Shown one piece after another: positions 19,820-28,896 of a stretch of DNA of 64,000 bases (its first letter is position 1; each line of letters begins with the position of its first letter). Source of the DNA: Nocardia australiensis (GTDB lineage: Bacteria; Actinomycetota; Actinomycetes; Mycobacteriales; Mycobacteriaceae); contig NZ_JAJFZM010000001.1 in assembly GCF_020733705.1 (NCBI RefSeq), positions 186,001 through 250,000 on the forward strand, written 5' to 3'. The position numbers and the translations under genes were made by a program. Under the pieces are notes generated by a model. That model made no database searches. It saw nothing but the letters and a program-made list of their open reading frames with translations, and was not told where the DNA came from.

Positions 19820-21043
19820 ATGATCGCTGGAACCCCGGTACTCGACCTCGACGATGCCGCTTCACTGGAGGCTGCCGATAACGGTGGCGCCCTACGTTCT
19901 GCCGCTTCCGGTGGCGCGCAGGTGCGTGCCACCGCGGCGGCCGTCGACGAGGACGTGCTCGCACGCCTCGCCGATATACGCCCACGCAGCGTGGTACTGG
20001 TATCCGGCGCGGGCCGGGCCGCACGCGCCGCACATTTGCTCGTCGCCACGCTCGGCGACCGGGCGAGCCTGCCCATCGTCCCGGTGACCGCATTGCCGCC
20101 ATGGGTCGGACCGCTCGACGTGGTGATCGTCGCGGGCGATGACGCGGGCGATCCGCGATTGATCGACGCGATCGACCGAGCGGTGCGCCGCGGCGCCGAA
20201 GTGGTTGTCGCGGCACCGCACGAAGGGCCGCTCCGCGCGGCGGCGGCGGGCCGTGCGGCGCTGCTCCAGCCACGCGTGCGGGTGCTCGACCACAATCGGC
20301 TGCTGCGGTTCCTGGCCGCCGGAGTAGCGGTGCTGCGCATCGTCGATCCGGCGCGCGCGGGCGCGGCGGTGCCCGATCTGTCCGAGCTCGCCGATGTGCT
20401 CGACGCGGAAGCGTTGCGCGACGGGCCGCACCACGAGGTCTTCCATAATCCGGCCAAGACCCTGGCCTCGCGCATGCACCAGCACGGGATCGTGCTCGCG
20501 GGCGACTCCCCCGCCACGGCGGAGCTGGCCGAGCATGCTGCCGAGGTGCTGTTGCAGTCCGCGGGCCGGGTGGCCACCGCGGTCGATCTCGCCGAGGCCG
20601 TCGCGGCGAATCCCCGAATGGTCGAGGTCTCGGGAAATGCCGCGCCGAATTTCGATCCGCTGTTCCACGATGAGGAACTCGACGGCCCCGTACCGGTGGA
20701 CCGCATTCGGGTATTCGCGCTCAGCACCGATGTCGACAAGTCCGCCGCACGACGCAGGCTCGCCGTGTTCGGTGGCGGATCGGGACCGGTGGACGCCGAC
20801 CTGGTGAGCGCCGACGTCGATCTGCTGCACACCACGCTGACCGATCCTTCGGTGCCGACACCGGCACGGAAAGATGAACCGGGCCTCGGCGAGGGCGGCG
20901 GCGGTACCACCGGGCACGGCACCGAGATCGAACAACTCGCGGTGCTCGCGGTGCGGCTCGAAATGGCCGCTGCCTATCTGCGGCTGCTCGGTTCGCGCGT
21001 CGGCACGACGGAAAATCAAGAACAGTACGGGGGACGTTACTAG
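19820..21043 (+). CDS. SIS-domain sugar-phosphate-isomerase-like protein (TobH family)
   Basis: The 407-residue protein matches the family between manB and manA in mycobacteria (Rv3256c). It has two SIS-like alpha/beta halves and resembles the phosphoglucose/phosphomannose isomerase C-terminal family, seen in segments such as VVLVSGAGRAARAAHLLVA and IVVAGDD-type turns. The biochemical role is not established; a sugar-phosphate binding or regulatory task in mannose metabolism is plausible from context. ATG at 19820 follows GGGAGG. The stop overlaps the manA GTG by one base (TAGTG), so the two are coupled. Confidence 0.8.
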   Translation: MIAGTPVLDLDDAASLEAADNGGALRSAASGGAQVRATAAAVDEDVLARLADIRPRSVVLVSGAGRAARAAHLLVATLGDRASLPIVPVTALPPWVGPLDVVIVAGDDAGDPRLIDAIDRAVRRGAEVVVAAPHEGPLRAAAAGRAALLQPRVRVLDHNRLLRFLAAGVAVLRIVDPARAGAAVPDLSELADVLDAEALRDGPHHEVFHNPAKTLASRMHQHGIVLAGDSPATAELAEHAAEVLLQSAGRVATAVDLAEAVAANPRMVEVSGNAAPNFDPLFHDEELDGPVPVDRIRVFALSTDVDKSAARRRLAVFGGGSGPVDADLVSADVDLLHTTLTDPSVPTPARKDEPGLGEGGGGTTGHGTEIEQLAVLAVRLEMAAAYLRLLGSRVGTTENQEQYGGRY

Positions 21044-22263
21044 TGCACGAACTCGTTGGTGCGCTGCGTTCCTATGCCTGGGGCTCGCGCACCGCGCTCG
21101 CTCAGTTGTGCGGCCGACCGGCACCGTCCGCGCATCCGGAAGCCGAACTATGGTTCGGCGCCCATCCCGCCGACCCCGCGCACGTGCGTATCGGCGGCCG
21201 GACCCGCTCACTGCTGGAGTTGGTCTCCGGCGATCCGGACCGGGAACTAGGTTCCGCCGCACGGGAATTCAATGGACGACTGCCGTTCCTACTGAAGATC
21301 CTCGCGGCCGAGGAACCGTTATCGCTACAGGCGCATCCGAGCTCGGCACAGGCCAAGGCCGGATTCGAACACGAGAACCGGACGCGGGTGCCGTTCGATT
21401 CGCCGATGCGCAATTACCGCGACGAGAACCACAAGCCCGAACTGGTGGTCGCATTGGATCGGTTCGAGGCGCTGGCCGGATTCCGGCCGCCGGAACGCAC
21501 GGTGGAACTACTGCGAGCCCTCGACGTGCCCGGCCTTCATCCGTACGCGGATCTGCTTGCCGCCCAACCTGATTCGGCCGGTTTGCGAACTCTGTTCACC
21601 ACCTGGATCACCCTGCCCCAGACCGCGCTGGCCACGCTGCTGCCGCAGGTACTCGACGGGTGCGTCGAGTACCTGTCCGACAAGGGTTCTCGGGAATTCA
21701 TCCCCGAGGCGCGCACCACACTCGAGCTCGCCGAAGCCTATCCGGGCGACGCAGGTGTACTCGCGGCACTACTGCTCAACCGTCTGACACTCCAGCCAGG
21801 ACAGGGCCTTTTCCTCGCGGCCGGGAATCTGCACGCCTACCTGCGTGGCGTCTGCGTGGAAATCATGGCCAACTCCGACAATGTGCTGCGCGGTGGTCTC
21901 ACGCCCAAGCACGTCGATGTGCCGGAACTGTTGCGGGTACTGGATTTCGAGCCCATCGACCTGCCGGTGGTGCTGCCGGAACCAGTCGGCGACGGATCGG
22001 TCCGCTACCGCACCCCCGCACCCGAATTCGCGCTGCGCCGCTTCGACCTGACCGCCGGTTCCGGACAGGTACCGCTGACCTCGGCGGGCCCAGGAATCGT
22101 ACTGTGCACCTCCGGTACCGTACGGCTACTGCACCAGGACGACCAGCTCGTGCTGGAACGCGGCGCCGCGGCCTGGATCTCCGCCTCGGACACCGACATC
22201 CGCGCCCAGGCGGTCGACGGCAACGCACAGCTCTTCTGCGCCTGTGTCGGCGGTACCACCTGA
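21043..22263 (+). CDS. manA: Mannose-6-phosphate isomerase, class I
   Basis: ManA is a zinc enzyme that converts fructose-6-phosphate to mannose-6-phosphate at the entry of GDP-mannose synthesis. The 406-residue protein carries the zinc-site motifs LQAHPS and DENHKPEL, and the signature GNLHAYLRGVCVEIMANSDN. A C-terminal cupin half ends in FCACVGGTT. GTG at 21043 shares a base with the tobH stop. With manB here and manC at 28.9 kb, the window encodes the route from fructose-6-phosphate to GDP-mannose. Confidence 0.93.
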   Translation: MHELVGALRSYAWGSRTALAQLCGRPAPSAHPEAELWFGAHPADPAHVRIGGRTRSLLELVSGDPDRELGSAAREFNGRLPFLLKILAAEEPLSLQAHPSSAQAKAGFEHENRTRVPFDSPMRNYRDENHKPELVVALDRFEALAGFRPPERTVELLRALDVPGLHPYADLLAAQPDSAGLRTLFTTWITLPQTALATLLPQVLDGCVEYLSDKGSREFIPEARTTLELAEAYPGDAGVLAALLLNRLTLQPGQGLFLAAGNLHAYLRGVCVEIMANSDNVLRGGLTPKHVDVPELLRVLDFEPIDLPVVLPEPVGDGSVRYRTPAPEFALRRFDLTAGSGQVPLTSAGPGIVLCTSGTVRLLHQDDQLVLERGAAAWISASDTDIRAQAVDGNAQLFCACVGGTT

Positions 22264-22310
22264 CCAGCGCAAAACCGCTCGAATGGCCCTCACGCCACCC
22301 CCTCCCCTAA

Positions 22311-22344
22311 GCTGTCTATTCGAAAGAGCTGTCCATTCGAAAGC
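22311..22344. repeat. Two tandem 17-bp direct repeats upstream of the CDF gene
   Basis: GCTGTCTATTCGAAAGA and GCTGTCCATTCGAAAGC lie head to tail and differ at two positions. Each contains the palindromic core TTCGAA. They are about 100 bp before the transporter start, in the gap after manA, and look like a pair of protein-binding sites, possibly for a metal-responsive regulator. Confidence 0.6.
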
Positions 22345-22441
22345 TCTAGGCCCCACGCACCCACAACGGAGCGAGTCTTACGAGCGACCGTTCGCGGCCG
22401 TGAACACGCCGCGCCAGCGGCAAATAAACACAGGAGGCGCG

Positions 22442-23362
22442 GTGTCGGCTGGTGGCGGTAAGAAGGCGATTCTCGCCGCATTATCGGCGAACGCGGGGAT
22501 CGCGGTGGCGAAGTTCGTCGGCGCGGCGATCACCGGTTCGGCGTCGATGCTCGCGGAGGGCGTGCACTCGGTTGCCGACACCGCCAACCAGGGGCTGCTG
22601 CTGCTCGGTCAGCGCCGCGCCGAGCAGGATGCCGACGACCTGCATCCGTTCGGGTACGGGCGCAACCGCTACTTCTACTCGTTCATCGTCGCGCTGGTGC
22701 TGTTCACGCTCGGTTCCGCCTACGCGATTTACGAGGGCATCCACAAGATTCAGCATCCGGAGGAACTGACCTCGCCGATTGTCGCGATCGTCATCCTCGT
22801 TTTCGCGGTGGCGTTGGAGGGATACAGCTTCCGCACCGCGATGCGTGAATCCATGCCACTCAAGGGCGATTCGAGCTGGTGGCGGTTCATCCGTAATTCG
22901 CGCAGTCCGGAACTGCCGGTGGTTTTGCTCGAGGACAGCGGCGCACTGATCGGTCTGGTCTTCGCCCTGGCCGCGGTGGTGCTGACGGTAGTGACCGGCG
23001 AACCGATCTGGGACGGTATCGGCACGCTCGCCATCGGCCTTCTGCTCGGTGTCATCGCGCTGATTCTGATCGTGGAGATGCAGAGCCTGCTCATCGGTGA
23101 GGGCGCGACCCCGGAGGAGGACCACGACATTCGCACCAACCTGGTGGACGGCGCGAACATCGATCGGGTCATCCACCTGAAGACTCAGTACCTCGGTCCG
23201 GAGGAATTGCTCGTCGCCGCCAAGGTCGCGATCGCTCCCGGACTCGGTATCACCGAGATCGCCGCGGCGATCGACGGCGCGGAGGCTCGGGTACGCGCGG
23301 CGGTGCCCGCAGCGCGGATGATCTATCTGGAACCGGATCTCTATCGCACGCAACGTGGCTGA
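22442..23362 (+). CDS. Cation diffusion facilitator (CDF) metal exporter
   Basis: The 306-residue membrane protein of the CDF family exports divalent metals (Zn, Fe, Mn or Co) in exchange for protons. About six hydrophobic spans are visible. Span two carries the family HxxxD-type site in EGVHSVADTANQG; the cytoplasmic loop has DDLHPFGYGRNRYFYSF; a later span has LLEDSGALIGL; and a C-terminal ferredoxin-like domain follows. GTG at 22442 is preceded by GGAGGC. The frame is open to 22244 but that leader overlaps manA and has no family similarity. The metal cannot be decided from the sequence by eye. Confidence 0.88.
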   Translation: MSAGGGKKAILAALSANAGIAVAKFVGAAITGSASMLAEGVHSVADTANQGLLLLGQRRAEQDADDLHPFGYGRNRYFYSFIVALVLFTLGSAYAIYEGIHKIQHPEELTSPIVAIVILVFAVALEGYSFRTAMRESMPLKGDSSWWRFIRNSRSPELPVVLLEDSGALIGLVFALAAVVLTVVTGEPIWDGIGTLAIGLLLGVIALILIVEMQSLLIGEGATPEEDHDIRTNLVDGANIDRVIHLKTQYLGPEELLVAAKVAIAPGLGITEIAAAIDGAEARVRAAVPAARMIYLEPDLYRTQRG

Positions 23363-23371
23363 GCGGCGCGA

Positions 23372-24838
23372 TCAGTCCGCCAGCACCGGCGTCCGCAGCA
23401 GGTCGAGCGGATCGGTGTGGATATCGAAACGCTCGCGCAGGATGTGGCGGGCCGCGTGCAGTCCGTTCATACCGTGCACGCCGGGGCCCGGCGGGGTCGA
23501 TGCGGAGCACAGGTAGACACCCGGCAGCGGTGTGGCGTAGGGATTCCAGCGTGGTGTGGGCCGGAAGACGGTCTGGGACAGCGTCATCGCGCCCGCAGAG
23601 ATATCGCCGCCCACGTAATTGGCGTTATGGGAGGGCATTTCGGCGCCGGTGCGGACATGGGTGGCGAGGATGAGGTCGGCGAAACCGGGAGCGAACCGTT
23701 CGACCTGGGCTATTACGGTGTCGGTCATATCACGGGTGGAGCCGTTCGGGACGTGCGCGTATGTGTAGAAGGTATGGCCGCCCGCCGGGGCGCGCGTCGA
23801 ATCGACCACCCCTGGCTGGATGGCGAGTACATACGGCCGCGGTGCGTGTTGTCCTGCGGCGACGGTCTTTTCGGCGGACATTGCCTGCGCGCGAGTGCCG
23901 ACCAGGTGCAGGGTTCCGGCGAGCTCGCAGCCGTCGGCCTGCCACGGCACCGGCCCCGATAGCGCGAAATCGACCTTGCATGCCGCGCCGCCGTATCGGA
24001 AGCGGCGCAGGCGGGCGGCGAATCGATCGGGTAGCCGCGAGCCTGCGACGCGCAGCAATTCGGCTGGGGCGGTGTCGAATACCACTGCGGCGGTGTCTCC
24101 GAACTCGTCGAGTGAACTCACCCGGTGTCCGGTGATGACGCGACCGCCCAGTCGCCGCAGTTCGGCGATCAGCGCGTCGGGGATGGCCTGACTGCCACCG
24201 CGCGGGAGCACCCAGCCACCCGCATGTGCGAGGGTACTGAGCAGCATCCCCGCGCCGACGGCGGGCAACGCCCGAGGTTGTGTGATCGCGTGCGTCGCGA
24301 CGCCGGTCAGCAACGCGGGCGCGACATCGTCACGAAACCGCAAGTTCCACAACGGAGATCCCTGCTCGAGCATGCGCATACCGAAACGCATGGCGGTCGG
24401 CAGGTTCGCCGGTAGGTGTCGCAGATCCGACGTCGCGAGGTCGACGACATCGCTCCAGTGCCGAACCAATGGGCCGAACAGCGATCGCCAGGCGGCGCCG
24501 TCGCGGCCTAGATCCGCGGCGGTCCGATCCAGATCGTGCCAGGCCAGCCCGGCGGTGCCACCATCGAGCGGGTGCGCGTAGGACACCTGTGGTGTCAGCA
24601 GTTCCACCCCGTGCGCGGGTAGATCGAAGGCGCGGAAGAACGGCGACGCCAATGCCATCGGATGCGCGCCCGCGCACACGTCGTGCCGATAGCCGGGCAG
24701 CGTCAGCTCGGCGGTCTGTGAACCGCCACCGGCGGTCTGCTGCGCCTCATGCACCTCGACATCGAGACCGGCGCGTGCCAGGATCACTGCCGCGGCGAGT
24801 CCATTGGGTCCGGATCCGACAACCACAACATCAGCCAT
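23372..24838 (-). CDS. FAD-dependent oxidoreductase, phytoene desaturase/CrtI-like
   Basis: The 488-residue flavoprotein has an N-terminal dinucleotide fold VVVVGSGPNGLAAAVILARAG and a C-terminal FAD-contact segment GVYLCSASTPPGPGVHGMNG, the pattern of the CrtI/retinol-saturase superfamily. The substrate is unknown; no carotenoid biosynthesis genes are adjacent. ATG at 24838 was chosen over an in-frame GTG three codons upstream. It is convergent with the CDF gene with only 9 bp between. The 24839-25071 gap upstream shows nothing I can identify. Confidence 0.82.
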   Translation of the reverse strand: MADVVVVGSGPNGLAAAVILARAGLDVEVHEAQQTAGGGSQTAELTLPGYRHDVCAGAHPMALASPFFRAFDLPAHGVELLTPQVSYAHPLDGGTAGLAWHDLDRTAADLGRDGAAWRSLFGPLVRHWSDVVDLATSDLRHLPANLPTAMRFGMRMLEQGSPLWNLRFRDDVAPALLTGVATHAITQPRALPAVGAGMLLSTLAHAGGWVLPRGGSQAIPDALIAELRRLGGRVITGHRVSSLDEFGDTAAVVFDTAPAELLRVAGSRLPDRFAARLRRFRYGGAACKVDFALSGPVPWQADGCELAGTLHLVGTRAQAMSAEKTVAAGQHAPRPYVLAIQPGVVDSTRAPAGGHTFYTYAHVPNGSTRDMTDTVIAQVERFAPGFADLILATHVRTGAEMPSHNANYVGGDISAGAMTLSQTVFRPTPRWNPYATPLPGVYLCSASTPPGPGVHGMNGLHAARHILRERFDIHTDPLDLLRTPVLAD

Positions 24839-25071
24839 AGTTACCACTGTGCCCTGCCCGGTGCGCCGACGCTGTCAGGTGAGATGAACAAGTCAACTCC
24901 GCCATCCGGTCCACTGTGCCATCAGCACGACTCAGACCACGTATCCCACTTGCCGATGAATTCGCAAGCGGGAGCACGTCTTATCCTCTGAACACCCCGG
25001 CAGCGGGGTCTACGCGATACAGGAGTGCTCACCATGAGGGGGCGGGCGGGGATCCGGGTTCGACGATCCCG

Positions 25072-26445
25072 TTAGGCCGTGACCAGGTCCTTGGGCTCGG
25101 GCTCGGGCTGCGGCCGGTGCGCATCGTCGACCATGGTCTGCTCGTCGAAGGGCAGTTTGCGATCGAGCACCTCGCGGACGCGATCGATGTCGATCGTCTT
25201 GGTCCAGGTGCCGACCAGCACGGTGGCCACCGCATTACCGGAGAAATTGGTGAGAGCGCGGGCCTCGGACATGAACCGGTCGATGCCGACGATCACCCCG
25301 ACGCCGTCGAGCAGTTCGGGCCGGTGACTTTGCAATCCGCCCGCCAGCGTCGCCAACCCGGCGCCCGTCACTCCGGCCGCGCCCTTCGACGCGACAATCA
25401 TGAACAGCAGCAGGCCGATCTGTTCGCCGATGCTCAGTGGCTTGCCCATCGCCTCGGCAATGAACAACGACGCCATGGTCAGGTAGATGGCGGTGCCGTC
25501 GAGATTGAACGAATATCCCGCCGGTACAACAACACCCACCGTGGTGCGCTCGACGCCGAGATGCTCCATCTTCGCGATCAGCCGTGGCAGCGCCGACTCC
25601 GACGACGAGGTACCGACGATCAGCAGATACTCGCGCGCCAGGTAACGGCAGAGCTTGAGGATCGACACCCGCGAGACCGCCCACATCAGCACGCCGAGGA
25701 CACCGAATACAAACACCAGACAGGTCAGGTAGAACGCGATCATCAGGGTCGCCAGCTTCACAACAGCATCCAGGCCGGTCTTGCCGACCACGTTCGCCAT
25801 CGCGCCGAACGCACCGATCGGAGCCAGCCACAGGATCATCGACAGAATCCGGAACACCAGCTTCTGAAGTGACTGCACGCCGCGCAGGATGGGCTCGCCC
25901 GCGCTGCCCATGGCCTGCACGGCGAATCCGACCAACAGCGCGACGAACAGGGCTTGCAGCACGCTACCCGCCGTAAGGGAGGAAACCAGCGTGGTGGGAA
26001 TGATGCCCTGGATGAAGTCCCAGGTACCACCCGCGCTGTGTGCCGTCTTCGCGTATTCCGCGCCGGCGTTGGCGGTCTTCGCGATATTCAATCCGGTGCC
26101 CGGCTGCAAGAGATTGCCGACGACAAGGCCGATGCCGAGCGCCACGGTCGACATCACCAGGAAGTATCCGATGGCCAGGCCACCGACCTTGCCGACGGTG
26201 GCGGCCGCACGCACCGAGCCGATACCGAGGACAATGGTGCAGAAGATGACCGGCGCGATCATCATCTTGATCAGATTGACGAACATCGTCCCGAGCGGGC
26301 CCATCGACTGACCGACGCCGGGCGCGAGCCAGCCGACCAGAATTCCTGCGATCACCGCGATGATTACGGCGAGATACAGCCAATGGGTGCGGTCGCGCCG
26401 CTGCGGTTTCGTTGGCTCGGCCGTGTTGTTTGTTCGCTCGCTCAT
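25072..26445 (-). CDS. dctA: C4-dicarboxylate transporter DctA (DAACS family)
   Basis: DctA is a membrane symporter that imports succinate, fumarate or malate with H+ or Na+. The 457-residue protein has about eight spans and two hairpins. The motifs are TSSSESALPRLI, the unwound segment VVPAGYSFNLDGTAIYLTMA, and VASKGAAGVTGAG, all diagnostic of the glutamate/dicarboxylate symporter family. The start at 26445 gives the Ser/Arg-rich cytosolic N-terminus; the frame is open to 26505. It is divergent from a CitAB-type two-component system that probably controls it. Confidence 0.93.
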   Translation of the reverse strand: MSERTNNTAEPTKPQRRDRTHWLYLAVIIAVIAGILVGWLAPGVGQSMGPLGTMFVNLIKMMIAPVIFCTIVLGIGSVRAAATVGKVGGLAIGYFLVMSTVALGIGLVVGNLLQPGTGLNIAKTANAGAEYAKTAHSAGGTWDFIQGIIPTTLVSSLTAGSVLQALFVALLVGFAVQAMGSAGEPILRGVQSLQKLVFRILSMILWLAPIGAFGAMANVVGKTGLDAVVKLATLMIAFYLTCLVFVFGVLGVLMWAVSRVSILKLCRYLAREYLLIVGTSSSESALPRLIAKMEHLGVERTTVGVVVPAGYSFNLDGTAIYLTMASLFIAEAMGKPLSIGEQIGLLLFMIVASKGAAGVTGAGLATLAGGLQSHRPELLDGVGVIVGIDRFMSEARALTNFSGNAVATVLVGTWTKTIDIDRVREVLDRKLPFDEQTMVDDAHRPQPEPEPKDLVTA

Positions 26446-26480
26446 GGCGGTTTCTGTCCTCTTCGGTGGTACCGGCATGA

Positions 26481-26533
26481 GGTGGCTCACCACCTCTTGT
26501 GACAATGTTGGCGGCCGGCGTGACCCCGGTCAC
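26481..26533. promoter_or_regulatory. Inverted repeats between dctA and its two-component system
   Basis: The 128-bp divergent gap holds GGTGG-CTCA-CCACC (26481-26494) and GTGAC-CCCG-GTCAC (26520-26533). Both are short perfect inverted repeats positioned where a response regulator could act on both promoters. No -10/-35 pair is obvious by eye. Confidence 0.4.
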
Positions 26534-26573
26534 GCTTTGGTGCATTACGTTCAAACGTTGGTGAGGACAGCTT

Positions 26574-28163
26574 GTGAGACGTGGTCGGCTCTCTCTGGCC
26601 GGGCAGGCCTTTGTGCTGCAACTGGTGGTCCTCGCGCTGATGATCAGCATCGGGGCGGTACTCGCGGTGCTCGATGCCCGCCACGACAGCGACGTGACGA
26701 CCACGCGTGAGGTCACCGCCGTCGCGGTGAGCGTGGCCCAGGTGCCATCGACCCGCGCGGCGGTCGGCACCCCGGACCCCACGCCCTTGCTACAGCCGGT
26801 GACCGAGCGGATCCGCCAGGACACCGGCATGGATTTCATCGTGGTGATGGCGCCGGACCGGACCCGCTACACCCACACCACTCCGAGCCAGATCGGCCAG
26901 CCCTTCAGCGGCAACATTGATCGCGCGCTGGCCGGAGAGACCTTCACCGAAACCTTCACCGGCACCCTCGGGCCATCGATTCGCGCGGTGACGCCGATTT
27001 ACGACGGCGCGACGGTCGTCGCGCTGGTATCGGCCGGAGTCACCCGCGCCCGCATCGGCGACCAGGTCGCCACCCAGCTGCCGCTGATCCTCGGTGTCGC
27101 CGCCGCAGGTCTGGTGGTCGCGGCGGCGGGCTCGTTCCTGCTGAGTCGCCGGATTCGTCGTCAGACACACGGTCTCGCGCCGGACGAACTGCGCGCGATG
27201 TACGAGCAGCACGACGCGGTACTTCATTCGATTCACGAGGGGCTGGTGGTGTTCGGGCGCTCCGACGATTCCGCGGAGGTCGTCAACGACCAGGCCCGCA
27301 AGCTGCTCGATCTGCCCGAAGGTCCGGTACGACGCGGTGATCTGCCGCTATCGATGCAGCGAATGAGCTGGGGTGCGGTGCGCGACGAAATGCACGTGAC
27401 GACCGATCGGATCTTGCTGGTCAATCAGGACGTGGTGACCTGGGAGCGGCACCCGATCGGCACGGTGATGACGGTGCGCGACCACACCGAATTGCGTGCG
27501 GTGATGGGCGAACTCGATTCGATGCGCGGATTCGCGGAATCGTTGCGCGCTCAGGCGCACGAATCGGCGAACCGGCTGCACACCGTGGTCACCATGGTGG
27601 AGCTGGGTCGATACCGAGAGGCGGTAGAATTCGCCACCGCCGAACTCGAACTGTCCCAAGCACTTATCGATCGGTTGCTCACCTCGGTCGGTGATCCCGC
27701 GCTCGCGGCGCTGCTGCTCGGCAAGGTGAACCAGGCCGCCGAACGCAGCATCGAATTGACAATCACCGAGGACACCGCGCTCGACTCGACCGCACCGCTG
27801 TCCGCGCACGAGACGGTGACGTTGGTCGGCAATCTGATCGATAACGCCATCGACGCCGCCGCGGACGGCACCGATGGCTGGGTGGAGGTGACGGTGAGTC
27901 AGTTGGACGCGAAGCCAACCGAAGTTGGTGCGGCACGGGGGGAAACAACCGGCCTCGGTGCCGGTTTCTACGTCCGGGTCGCCGACAGCGGTCCCGGTAT
28001 GTCACCCGAGGCGTTCGCCCGTTCCGCAGAGCGCGGCTACTCGACCAAGGCGGACCATCAGGGCCTCGGTCTAGCGCTGGTGCACCGTTTGGTCGACCGT
28101 CACGGCGGCGATATCCGAACCGAACGTGATCCGGAAAGCGCGGTCTCGGTGACGATTCCATGA
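26574..28163 (+). CDS. Sensor histidine kinase, CitA/DcuS type
   Basis: The 529-residue membrane kinase probably senses a C4-dicarboxylate or citrate outside the cell. It has a first membrane segment near 13-33, a PDC/Cache-like extracytoplasmic sensor to about 165, a second span near 168-190, and a PAS domain. A short SpoOB-like dimerisation region has the phospho-acceptor His329 in AQAHESANRLH. The ATPase domain shows NLIDNAIDAA, DSGPGM and GLGLALV. GTG at 26574 opens the gene. The last 4 bp overlap the response regulator. Divergent dctA supports a role in dicarboxylate uptake control. Confidence 0.9.
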   Translation: MRRGRLSLAGQAFVLQLVVLALMISIGAVLAVLDARHDSDVTTTREVTAVAVSVAQVPSTRAAVGTPDPTPLLQPVTERIRQDTGMDFIVVMAPDRTRYTHTTPSQIGQPFSGNIDRALAGETFTETFTGTLGPSIRAVTPIYDGATVVALVSAGVTRARIGDQVATQLPLILGVAAAGLVVAAAGSFLLSRRIRRQTHGLAPDELRAMYEQHDAVLHSIHEGLVVFGRSDDSAEVVNDQARKLLDLPEGPVRRGDLPLSMQRMSWGAVRDEMHVTTDRILLVNQDVVTWERHPIGTVMTVRDHTELRAVMGELDSMRGFAESLRAQAHESANRLHTVVTMVELGRYREAVEFATAELELSQALIDRLLTSVGDPALAALLLGKVNQAAERSIELTITEDTALDSTAPLSAHETVTLVGNLIDNAIDAAADGTDGWVEVTVSQLDAKPTEVGAARGETTGLGAGFYVRVADSGPGMSPEAFARSAERGYSTKADHQGLGLALVHRLVDRHGGDIRTERDPESAVSVTIP

Positions 28164-28873
28164 AAGGGCAGAGCATGATCCGGGTCCTGATCGTCGAGGA
28201 CGAACCACTGATCGCGGAGGCGCATCGCGCCTATGTCGATCGCATCACCGGTTTCACACCGATAGGTATCGCGCACACCGGGCGTGACGCGATGCGTGCC
28301 GCCGCTGACGCCGCGGCCGAGGGCGAGCCGATCGATCTGGTACTCATGGACATCGGGCTGCCCGATGCGAGCGGACTGGATGTCGCCGCGGCGCTGACCG
28401 GCCTGGCGCCGCGCCCCGATGTCATCGCCATAACCTCGGCCCGTGATCTCGCCATGGTGCGCACCGCCGTCTCTCACGGCGTCATCCTGTATCTGCTGAA
28501 GCCGTTCACCTTCGCGGCATTTCGCGACAAACTCGAGCGCTACCGCGAATTCCGCACGGCGCTGCCGGCGGGCGAGACCGCCATCTCCCAGCAGGACATC
28601 GACCGCGCTCTCGGTGCCCTGCGCACCTCCGACCAACGCGCCGCCGCACCCAAAGGTGTTGCGCCGCAAACACTCGATGAAATTTCTCGCGCGGTCCGGG
28701 CCGCCCCCGATGGCATGACCGCCGCGGATACCGCCACCAGCGTCGGGGTATCCCGCATCACCGCCTGGCGCTACCTGGAGAAACTCGCCGAGGACGGGCT
28801 GGTCACCCGTCGCTCCGACTACGGCCGGGCGGGACGTCCGAAGACCCGCTACCTCTGGCGGGTCAGAAGCTGA
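28160..28873 (+). CDS. Response regulator, CitB/DcuR type
   Basis: The 237-residue regulator has a receiver domain with the acidic pair in VEDEP, phospho-acceptor Asp64 in LMDIGLPD, and Lys in YLLKPF. A C-terminal winged helix (DTATSVGVSRITAWRYLEKL) is typical of the CitB class. ATG at 28160 overlaps the kinase stop by 4 bp (ATGA). The predicted target is the dctA promoter region. Confidence 0.9.
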   Translation: MKGQSMIRVLIVEDEPLIAEAHRAYVDRITGFTPIGIAHTGRDAMRAAADAAAEGEPIDLVLMDIGLPDASGLDVAAALTGLAPRPDVIAITSARDLAMVRTAVSHGVILYLLKPFTFAAFRDKLERYREFRTALPAGETAISQQDIDRALGALRTSDQRAAAPKGVAPQTLDEISRAVRAAPDGMTAADTATSVGVSRITAWRYLEKLAEDGLVTRRSDYGRAGRPKTRYLWRVRS

Positions 28874-28896
28874 TTCGACTGTGCTCGGCCGACGAA

